A stretch of DNA of 64,000 nt, taken from the NCBI GenBank assembly GCA_012064415.1, contig SSNU01000135.1:1-64000 (forward strand), read 5' to 3'. The position numbers and the translations under genes were made by a program. This document shows positions 48,001 to 60,000 of this stretch, piece after piece. This DNA is from Gyrodactylus bullatarudis (taxonomy: Eukaryota; Platyhelminthes; Monogenea; Gyrodactylidea; Gyrodactylidae). The notes below the pieces were generated by a model that was not told the origin of the DNA, did not search any database, and worked only from the letters and a program-made list of their open reading frames with translations. How positions within the stretch are numbered: position 1 is the first letter of the stretch; each line of letters begins with the position of its first letter.

Positions 48001-51000
48001 AAAGAAAAGTAGGTGTCATTCCTTTACACGTGAAACCTTTCTAATATTTATAGAAAGGTAGTATTTTCAAATTAATTCAACAAAAGAGCTAATTTCAGAT
48101 TCAATTTCTTCCAAAGAATGACGTGATGAAGAGGATAATTATTACATGAATAGCAGGAATAATGTAATCGATTTTTGAATGTAATGATATCTCTGTTATC
48201 CCTAGAATCTCCAATTATAACAAGACGAGTGCATGCTATTCAAATTATTCTAGTCCAATTCAATTTTAGGAATAATGAATAAAAGAGGAAAAATCCCCAA
48301 GTGATAATCATAGATTAACAAAATGTTTGTAGTAAAAATATAAAACTATGAGTCATTCCTTATGGGAATGTGATCAATCGATAGCTATATTGGAGACAAT
48401 GTCTAATGGTCACGGAGAAATGCAGTATTTCAAAATGAATGAATCGAAAAAAATAAAAATGATATAAAAAAATATGAGCCTAATCGATTCGATTACACGT
48501 GAAATGAAAGAATTCTAATCTATTTTTCTATACAGGGGGTTTTCTTACTTTTATGATTCTCAAGGGATTCTAAGAAGACTTTGGTTCTTAATTACAGAAC
48601 GTTCATTTGTAATTAGAGAATTAAAAGTTTGATATATAAGTTTCATGAAAGAGTTTCTAGATAAATTGACAGATTTTCGTTATTAAATGATGCTTAAAAT
48701 TTCATCTCTAATTTTAAATATTAATGAAGTCCTTAATTAGAGAAAAGAAGTGTTAGCTTACGCACATCGGTTTTAAGCTGGGCCACCTAAGGCATAATTA
48801 ATGAAAGAAGATGATGCCAGTTATTTCACAAATAAGGCCTTTATTTCGGGCATACTCGTCAATGTGATACATGCCATATAAGTACAAATTTACAAAAAAG
48901 GAATTATACAATCATTGGTTCATTTGTATTTCTATGGCATGTATCACAGTGATGAGTATGCCCGAAATAAAGGCCTTATTTGAGAAAAGAAGTGTTTTTT
49001 GACAAGTTATGTTAACTCTAAAGTAGTTTTTTGACAATGGTTATAAATGGATGACTAATTTATGGATTCCTGCTTCTTATGTTAACAATTCGTGAAAAAA
49101 GTCTTGAATTAAAACAGAATTTTCATAATTTTTCCATGTTACTTGTGCTCTTATTTATTTCTTGTATTTTTTGTGAAGAAACATTGAGGTGAAGGAAAAA
49201 AGCAAAAATAGAACAGGAAAATACTCTTGTAGAAAAATAGAAGGATACTCTTGAGTAAATAAGATGATCGAAATATGAACATCCTTTGAAATAGATAACT
49301 CAGATTATATGTTCATACAGTTTCTTACGAGTTGATCATTTGATTAAAAAATTTCCCACGAATAAAAAAGGCAAATATTAGAAAAAAGAGGAGTCTTTGG
49401 AATAAATGCCAACCAAAGAGGAAATATCAGGAGAAAAAAAACAAGAAATATTACTAACAATATCGAAAATCTTAGCCCACGACTGAAATATCAGAAATCA
49501 ATATGAATGTTTTTGTCTGAAATTTTATAATAGTTAGATCAGGTTTGAGAAGCAAAAATAAATTATTAGCCAGTGGATGAATTCTCAATGATGATGTTAG
49601 AACAGAAATATTATTTATAGGAAAATGTTTTTCTTCCATGATGGAATCTGAAATCTTCAACAGATATTAGTATAAAGTAGATTTAATTGGAATATTGGCG
49701 ATGATATGATTCCCGTAACATTAAAAATCGTCCGAAAATCTGCTTGAAATCACATTTGTAGGTGTAGAAGAATGGGTTTTTTGTTAGATTCTGAACTCAT
49801 ATGGAAGGTTAAAGAACAACAAGCGTATATTCAAGTGATAAACGTTATATTTCGCCAGGTATCTTCAGACTTTACCCCGGTTAACATATATATACTATTA
49901 CAATGCTCTATTTGGGACCTTCCATTGGTTCATTTTGACATCGCAACTACCTTCGGAAGGGTGGGGAACTGGTTGTAAAATTCATCTCTGGATCAGCTAA
50001 TTACTTTTGCCTTTTGAGAAAGTTATCGATTTGTAACTGCGGATGCGTCGAATTTCAAAATCCTATACCAAGTCAATCCAACGGAATCAAGCAAGACCAG
50101 ACAAGCAAATTTGAGCTGCGCTGAGAGCCATTTCATCACCAAGTTCAAACCAAATCTATGTGTCCACAAGGAGTTTGCAAATGAATTACGATTCAAAGGT
50201 CGTGATATCCATATCAAAAGCAAGCAGATTGCGAAAATCGGAAGAATTCTTAATCTAAATGTTGAAACTCCCACCCATTGCTCTACACAAAATGAGACGG
50301 AAAAAGAAACTGAAATTAATGAGACGTTAGCTAAAGCTGATAATCTTCTATCTCCTATCCAGTGTACAGCCCCAGCAACTATTACAGAATTGGCAAAATG
50401 TGAAAACAATGAGAAGTCAACAATAGTTAATAATCAGATTACCAGTCAACCTGTAATTAGTGATAAAAGAGAAAGGAAAAACTGCTCAACAACCAAAAGA
50501 AAACGAAAAAGGTACAGTTGGCAGTTACAAATTGACAACTTTCTCAAAAGGCTAAAGTAATTAGCTGATCCAGAGATGAATTTTACAACCAGTTCCCCAC
50601 CCTTCCGAAGGTAGTTGCGATGTCAAAATGAACCAATGGAAGGTCCCGAATAGAGCATTGTAATAGTAAATATATGTTAACCGGGGTAGAGTCTGAAAAG
50701 ACCTGGCGAAATATAACGTCTATCACTTTTTTTTGTTAGAATAATACGCTTGTTGTTCTTTAACCTTCCATATGAGTTCAGAATCTAACAATAATATTCT
50801 TGATGAGATTCGACAATAATATCGTACTAATAGGTTTTTTATTCACTAAATGTACATTTCTTTATAGTTTATCAGAATTGTCTTTTCTTCAGGTTTTAGT
50901 AAATCCTTATGAATCAAACTGAATAATCTTTAGGTTTTAAATACAATTTTCAAGTGTATATTATCATAATGTTAATCAATAAGATTAACCAGATCTTTAA

Positions 51001-54000
51001 TTTCATTTTACTTTTTCAATACAGATTTATTTCTAACAAAAAAAACCAGTCGTCTTTTTACATCATTATTGAAACCATCACCTTTAAAATTAAGTTTCAT
51101 TGAAATGGTTGTCTTCTCTCCTTCATCTCTGTCGACCCTTTCATCTACATCATCAGAAACATTGATGAATTTGTCTACAAATCTGTTGGAATAACCATTC
51201 TTGTTTAAACGTAACATTGACTCTTCTAATTCTTTTGGCCATTCCTCTGGACTAGCAATCCTTCTTATCCTCTTTCCTAGACCAATTACTACTAAGCAAA
51301 CTTTATGAAATAGAGGACTGAAACTGGCAAGATGAAGGTATTTCCCATTATCAGTCTTCTTCTTGTAGATATTTCTTAGAATTGACCCATCCTCCTTCCT
51401 AGTTAGTTTGACATCTAAGAAACTCAAACTTTCATTGGACTCTTTTTCCATAGTAAATTTAATATTAGAATGAAACGAATTCATCTTTAAGAAAAAATTG
51501 TCTACTGAACATTTAGAGCTTATTTGATTTTGAATGGTTTTTTTAGATCTGGAATATTTAGAAATACCTATATCTGGAATACTAAGATTTTTAGTTAAAA
51601 TTGAAGAGATTTTAGGTTACAAGCGTCTCATCCACTGAATAAGGTTCTTCAGTCTCTCATTACCGAAACGTCTGGAAGAGGATTTGGAAAAAAGTTGGTT
51701 ATACAAGAAATATTATTTATTTTTCTCCCGAATATGAGAAATAATAAGAAATCTGGATTTTAGAGACTGATATTCTCTACTACAGATCAAAAAGATATGA
51801 GCTCACACACCTAACTAAAGAAGGAGATTTCGCATGAGAGTCGAAGGAGACGCGTTTCAACCTGATTGAAACTCATTTAGACATCATATGAAGGATTCAT
51901 AACTTCAAGGGACCTATTTTCTGCCTAAAAATTCAAAATAACCTTCAATATTGACTGGAGAATCTCTCTCCGATTGTATTATAATTATTATTGCACAGCG
52001 ATATTGATATTTATGCAGTACAAGTGATTTGGATGCAGAACATTGTACAACACTCCCTTCTAATTAGACATGTCTGTTACAAGATTGTTACGTTAGTGTG
52101 TATTAATGCTATTTAAAAGGATTTTCTTTCTTTCATCCGAGAGATGATGTAAGAGATAAATTATGATCCTTTGAAAGTAATGTACAATACAATTTTCATG
52201 ATACACAGTTTTACTGCGATTCTTGAATACGTTCCCCCCATTTAAAATTGGATTCAACAAAGAAACATTAATGATTAAAGATTGGTAAAGCTGGTTGCTA
52301 ATGAAGTTGGGAATCTCAATTTTTGGAGAGAAAAAATTTGAGTTGGCGTAACCGAAAATCATCCCCCAAGCAGTGGGTCCTTAGATGAAATAGAGCAAAT
52401 TTGATTTTCTTGTCTAATTTTCAGCCCAGCCATTTTCTCGCTCAAAGATTGAAAGAATGGCTCGAACTACGCAATAGGCAAGTGCTACCACGAGTTTTGA
52501 GTAATTTTAGTCGCAAGAGACAAGAGTAGCAGAGTTCGTGGTAACAATTGACCGGTAGATTAGGTCAAGTTACGAACAAGCCCCATGAGAGGCCTCAAAA
52601 AATCGAGTAAGATCTTTCGTAAAAGCCTAAAGATAAGGTATTATTTTAGTACTGTATCTAAAACAGAGGGAAGGAGAGCTGGCTATAATAAGCATTTCTA
52701 TACTTTTCAAGGCTCCAATTATGACTCTAAAGGTTACAAGAAAGAATCCGAAAATAAAAGACAAAATCTAAACATTGTTAAAAAAAGATAACTTGAATCG
52801 TTACAAGAATAAAATTCATTAGTGGCTTTTACTTATCGAACCGCGTGATATTTGCTCAAAAAAGATTTTCGAAGATGATTTCAAGCTTATTAATGAACGC
52901 TAGCATAGCATCAGACAAAGTAGATTTGAACAAGCGTCTTCAGCGCTGAGAGTGAATCTTTGGCAATATTTGGATATTCACCTATGAGTATTTGAAAGGG
53001 GAGTTTAATTAAAATTCAGAAACACCAAAAATGATTTATGGAGAAGAGACTTTAAAAAAATGTTATTCCTTATCTTTTGGTGTGCATTTGGTTGTCTGTG
53101 CGTGTATATAGAAGGGTTTAGACTTGGGTTATGCATATTCTTATACATATATATATTTGAAATATTAAACCTTAGAAATAAATTATTTTCAAGTTAATGG
53201 GTTGTTTTATTGAAAAAGAGAGAAAGATAGAGAAATGTATGTCACAAGATTGCATCATGGTTTAATTGCCCAATAAAGATTTAAATGCCTACATTTAGAT
53301 AGGTATGCCTATAAGAATAATAATAATATTCTATAGAGAGTATATAGTGAGATACAATAATACATCTCTGAATGGAATAATAAAACCAAGGGTATCCTTT
53401 ATCATTTTGAATTTTTATTCCAATTACAAATCCATCGAGGGACTGAAACCTGAATGGAATATCAATTTGATTCTTTTTCTTTCAAGAATCTTTCTATCCC
53501 CTTATTGTATCAAGAATTACTTTCAATTGAGGAGTCATACATCAACAATCGGATAATTTTTGATCCAAATATCGGATATCTCTCAAAAAATAGGTTTTCA
53601 AGACAAAGTTAATTTATCAAAATTATTTGAACTTTGGCGAAGAACGTGTCAGACTATTAGAGCTAATAATTTCTATATTCTATGAGGTTTGAGGAGTTGC
53701 TAGAATGATGAAAAAATTGAATTTGAAGATCTTGAGGGCATTATTTCAAATTATGATCAAAAGTTGATTCACGATCAGACAGCTCAACCTTTTGTGAAAG
53801 TCGAATTTCGATTTTTTTAGATTTTTACTGTTTGAAAATCATTGAAATTTTCATGATAATCCGACATTTCTGAATTAGTTACCTTTGATGAATAAAGTGT
53901 CGATTTTGATCGAACTGATAAGATGTAGTTTAAGTTTACGGAATGGAATTATGGGAATTAATTGAAATGAAGAGACACGTCATGAATCTTTCTTCATCTC

Positions 54001-57000
54001 TAAGATGGGGGTTTAAAAAATGTTTATGACTCGCATTCAATCTTTTGTCTATGGTTTGTGAATACGCTGATTACAAAATTACAGTTGTTTTGACGCAACT
54101 ATGGAACATTTGGTAATTTCTTGATCGAAAATCATGAAAACTTTAGCAGATAGAGTTCAGGCGATTGCAGAATTCAATTCACAGGGTATGATTACTCGAT
54201 AAATAAAATATTTTCTTAGGCTTAGATGTAAAATAATGAGATGCTCAAGTGGTATGGGTCATTAAAGGCACAGTGTGACTTTAAGGGTTAATTTTAAACT
54301 TTACCGATAGAAATATCAATGATAAGCATTACTTTTTATTCATCAGTGATAAGTTATCACTAGGGCGACCAAAATGCCTTTTTTTGCCTTTTTTGAGAGT
54401 GAGTCTAAAATACTCTGAAAATATTGAAAATTCAGTCCTTTTTTTTCTTAACCTCTTAGTAAGAGATATAAGTTTGCCTTTTTTGCCTATTTGGAGGAGG
54501 CTTGCCTTTTTTTGCCTTTATTAAAATGGATTTCTTTTTGATTTTTTTAAGGATTGTGCAAATTTTTATCATTGTTTATCTTGAATCAAGATTCTTGATC
54601 TTAGTTAAATTTTCATTGTCTGAATCTAATTTTAGGGGGGACTCGGTAAACAGCCAATAGAAATGGCTTATCCAACTCAACATCTCATTCTCATTCTATT
54701 CACTTGAAATGCTTGAATAATTGATTAATCTTTTAAAATCACTACTTGTGAGAGACATTCGATTTTATGAATTTACCTTTATTGCTTTACTATGTTGTTA
54801 AAGCTAATTTTTGGATTATCAATTAGATTATCAATAAATCCTCTTTTAGCAGATATCTTTTTGGGATGCTTCTTGTGGGAAACATTCGATTTTATGAATT
54901 TGCCTTTTATTGCCTATCAGAATTAAAAATTGCCTTTTTTCATTATAAAGTATGCCTTTTTCTGGTCACCCTACTTATCACTAAGGTCTTTAAAAATATC
55001 TTGGTCATCAAATAATAATAATTGTGTCATAAAAAATATAAATAAAGAATTAGATGGTAAGAGTTCAAAGGGTAGTTTTGTGATCATAATAGAGTGTTAA
55101 TGAAGTATTGGAATAGTCTAGACACGAGGAACAACAAACAAAGAGTGATTGTTGAGTCGACAAGTTTTGTTATTATCAATATTGGAGAATAGCCAGAGAT
55201 TGATTATAAATAAAATATGTATGTATTTAGGATTAATTGATTTTGACTGGAAGTTGCATTAGAAATCAAATAGTTTTACAAAAATTTTCAATTGATTGCC
55301 GATAACGCTTTTAGGAAATTCTCATTCAAGCACAAGAATATGAACGCCAGAATAGGAATTTTTCTAGTTTTCTGACAAATTTTGAGTGAGTTGGAGCAAA
55401 AAATAATAAATCAAAGTAGTAAATTATTAATTACACACTGTTCGTCTTAAATAAAAGTAAGCCAAATTTATTGCCTCTAATTTTGCTGAATTAATCTTGT
55501 ATCCAAAGCTAGTTGACATGAAGATGAGAATTTACTATTTTTACAAAAAACTTGATATTTCTCGAGCTAATAAGATGTGGATACTCGAAAAATATTCAAT
55601 CTGAACAAAATTAGGCCATTTTACGAATTTCAAAAATGCACGAATTTCCACTTTTTCAACTTTTGAACCCAAATTTTTTTTTCGATTTCGATGATTTGGT
55701 CAAGTGATGATACTTGTGGTCGAATTTTTTCGAATATCCACAACTTATTAGCTCATTCCGTTTTAGAATTCAAAAAATTATTTGTTTCCGTGAATCCGGA
55801 GAGAAATATCGAGGTTTTTGTAAAAATAGTAAATTCTCATCTTCATGTCAACAATTAGGTTTATATTAGACTGGGTCCCTATTTTTTTAAGTTGAAGATT
55901 AAAAAATCTAATTCACTTCCTAAACGTGACTAATTCTGACTAAACGAAGATCATAGATGAAGAATTTTTAGGTCTTGTAACTCTACCATGTAACTTTGAG
56001 CACTTTGGACTCTAACTGACAGTATCCATACTTATAAGTAAGAATATGAAAAATGAAATATAATTAGATGGGGGGGAGTGATTCTCGAATTAACTTGTGT
56101 TTTAAGTATTTGAAAAATCAATTTTAAACCCAATAAAAGTTATGTGTTTAGAATTAGGCTTCTAATCTTCTGGACAATATTAAAGTGGACTTTCTTATTC
56201 ATTACATAATCTTTTATCAAGATCTCTTGCGTTTCATGTCATGAAATGAACCTTCCAATTTATTCCAAAAATCTTAAAAATTGAATACAAACTGTTTATC
56301 AAGATGGTTAAAAATTTTAAATATCACACAATATTTGATTATTTGGACAGGATCCTTACCACTTTTTATACAGTGTCTGAGTAATTAATGTACAAAAAGA
56401 CATTTTATACACAAAACTTTTAAAATCAATTATAAACTAATTAGTTTATTTCGAATTTCTAGAATTAGCCTATTCATAAGTAACATCATGTGAATAAACT
56501 CTCAAAAGCTTCAGGAACCATGCTAGAAAAAAATTTATCGAGTTTTCTTAACTAACGTAATCCATTTGGTATGAAAGTGAATTGGAATATTTTTTTGGAT
56601 TTCTGGAGGTGGACCAACTCTAATCTATATAATCAGTCTGTATTATAGGGGTAAAAGATTTTTGAAAACCTGAATTCTTTTCAAAATAATCAGCTTCATG
56701 TTATACAGAGAGTAGTGTGGAAATAGAATAAAAACCATGCACGGAAAAATGGTAATTCAAATTCATCAGTAGAAGAAAGAATTAGGTAATGCCTGGACAA
56801 CAGATTAGAGGGAAAGAGAAATTCCCAAAATTGCATGTTATCCAGAATGTTATTACTAAACTTGTCTTGATATATTTATGGGAAAGATATTTTTGTGACA
56901 CTTTTTTTCCCTCATTTCAAAAGAACAGAGAAGGACACTCACCTAGTGATTTTTCAATATATGTTTCGAATGAGCACAGCTTACGCTGAATGCGAACCTT

Positions 57001-60000
57001 GTGTGCGAGATATTTATCCAATTCGTTGTGGAGATCTTCCTTTGGCAGGGTCAAAATTCTTTGGGAGAATCTACAGAATGGAAAATACATTTTTATGATT
57101 ATTCTTCATGTTTAAATTAGCTTTTCTTGAAAGCTGATGTCTAAATTTAAGATAATTTTTGAATTTCTAAAAATCCAAATTTTTTTATCAAGAATTTGAA
57201 TATGCCCATGATTAGGATGGATTCCAGATCATATTGGTTTCTTTTACCATTAGAAGAAAAAAAATTAAGATTATTTTACCAATTTACGATATGGCGCCGA
57301 GTTTCCTTTTGCTTTGAACGTGGGAGGGTTCAAAAAAATTAGACAAGAAAGCCATTAAATTACCCAACATTTTAGATAGGTCTTTGATCATTGAAATTTC
57401 ATTAATTTACAGTGATAAAGATCAATAAATAAAAGTTCAACTCCCAAACGATAATAAGATAGATCTTTGGATCAGATTTGGCATAATTCCAATTCTTGAA
57501 ATCTCTTATCGACCTTTTTCCCACAATTAAATCAATAAAAATTTTCAGCTTCAAAAATTGGAAATCCCGCATCAAATCGAAAAATGACGGTATTATTCCA
57601 TATTCCGTCAAAACTGATAACTCTTTTAAAAAGGTGCGAGTTTATAATCGGTTATTTTTTTCTAAACCTAATCCCGAAAAACTTATGCGGCCACCCTAAG
57701 GAAAAATTTGAAGGATTTAAAACTAAACACAAAGCTAGTTTACATGAAGATGAGAATTTACTTTTTTTACAAAAAACTCATTATTTTTCTTCGGAAAGAC
57801 AGAGAAAAATTATTTTTCGAATTCCTTAATAAAATAAGCCAACTCGTGCTTATTTTCAAGTAGGGAAAATCGATGGAATTTCGATGATTTAAGGTCTCTG
57901 AAAAATGAGGAATTAATCTAAAGTTTTATGGTGATAACCAGTTTTCTTGTTTTATTGTGATCACTCTGAAATCAGCAAAATTTTTCAAATAAAAGTTTAA
58001 AAAAAATACGAATTCGGCGTTACTTAGAGTTTCGAAATATGCCATAACATTCTTAAAAATTGATTTTGATCAGATTCCATTTCTTGATGAAAAAATTGAG
58101 AATTTTGTAAAGATCATAAATTCTCATCTTCAAATTAACTAGGTTTAGATAAGTTATCTAATTCTTATATAGAAAAGACATTAGCATGAGTTGCAAAACT
58201 CTATAGAGGTTTAAAAAATTCCAGGGCATTGTTTTCTCTGAAAAAAATTCAAATCTCTCTTGAGTTAAAGAAAATGTCTCAGAATAAAGTACAAGTCAAG
58301 AATATGGAATTGGAATATGGGAAAGGCTAGATTGAAATAAAATGTCACTCATAGAACTAACAATAAAATATTCTTCCATCCCACCAAAAGTGAAATTAAA
58401 ATTAAGGAGAATTAATTTTTCTACAATGCTATACCACTTCTTGGCATAGCCTATTGCTGCTTAGGAGTGTGTTGTTAATTTAAATATCAAAATTATATCA
58501 ATTTTTCATTTAAATTAATAAAATTCTTATTGCTAGGCTATTGTTTGAATATGAAAGTTGAAAGATAATCATGGTAATCCTGATATGGTCCTGAATTGAA
58601 GGCGGGCCCAAGAATGCCATTGATATTTATGCGTTTTCATAGAGGAGGAAAAATACATGATCCTTTTTCATTGAAATTATGAAAAACAATAGTTAATTCA
58701 GAAGCAACGCCATCAGGGTTCTTTGGTAGTTGGGTCAAATCTATTTTTAATCTTAATCAAAACTGCATTGACAATCACTGGGTGTTCTTTGCAATAAATC
58801 TTTAAATTGGAGAAATTTTATTTGAAATCAATCGCCAGATAGATAAGAATATCGATATAAATTAGACCCTGGTGAAATTATGTGAAGGATTACATTTTCA
58901 TCAAATTTTCAAAGGTTTTTTGTAAACGCATTTTAAGTACTAATTCGATATTTTAATACAATTTTATCTACATGTTAAATTTGATAAAGATGATGAGAAG
59001 TAAAAATGCTCAAATAAATACTCACTCTTGTTCAGATTCATCAGTAGGAGAATGTTCATTTATCATGCTTGTGCATGGGTTATTATTATCACTGCTAGTA
59101 GAATTATTGTTTGCTAGACTTTTTCTCGAAGATTTTTTGATAGAATTTTTCGAGCGAATAATCTTTAAAGAACGATCCTGATAGTTTACTTGGACATCGT
59201 CAGATATTTTCGAGGTTAAATTAATACTATCCTGAGTATGATGATGATCACTAATGTGGCTACTTTGCTGCTGATGATGGGAATGAGGATCAAGGTTGTA
59301 ACCTGTTTGATTTTGCTTCTGCGAGTTGTGAATGGCGACTAGTTTCTTGACAATTCGATAGCGATCGTAAAATGATTTCATCACTCTTTTACTATGATGG
59401 TTATTGGGATGGCCATAAAGTCGCTCAAAGTAAAGTAGCCCTTTCTGGAGATCTGTCTTTTCCTTTTCCACCTGATCCCATGTCATGTCTTCAATGTTTT
59501 TGGGGCGTCTACATCGACTTCTCTGTTCATCGAGGACCTTTTTATTCATTAAAATTTTAATCAAGACCAGTTTTACGTAGATATTTTTTCTCACCTGTTC
59601 AAGGAGAACGCTGAACTCTTCCAGGGTAGCAGGGGTCTCTAAGAAGGATTCATCCTTTTTCATGCTAGAGTCCTGAGATAATCCTGGTGAAATCATCGAG
59701 TATGAATGATGGATAAAGTTACTGCTGCTATGAACAGGATAACCACAAGGTTTCTCGTCCACGATTTGCCTATCGATAAGATCATGTTTACATTTGGCCT
59801 GAGAATCATAGGAAGATGTAGAACTGGTGTCACACGAATTTGGAGTTTGATTGCTCCTGTCATGTCCCTGTTCAAGGATATCTTCAGGAGTATCTGGAAA
59901 ATTAAAATTGAGTTGATAAAAGATGAAATTACCTTCATTCTGTAAAAATTCAACAACTACAATTTAAAAAATTGCAGAAAACTATGAGGGTTCGTGAAAG

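Larger units (their letters stand above)
46718..56942. other. FAM13-like intron, 10.2 kb
   Basis: It holds the hairpin at 48830, the fold-back element at 49769, a Penelope-like fragment, a hAT-like element and a MITE, all listed separately. Otherwise it is AT-rich with domain-free short open frames. The exon phases on either side (G|GT) agree, so no exon is required within it. Confidence 0.5.

Noticed and set aside
50023..50409. Open frame of 128 residues on the minus strand
   Set aside because: It is the shadow of the passenger ORF, whose plus-strand frame is the one conserved in a second copy.
59693..59956. Open frames on both strands over a FAM13-like exon
   Set aside because: They are alternative frames of exon 59595-59893, whose splice sites and phase fit the chain of exons.
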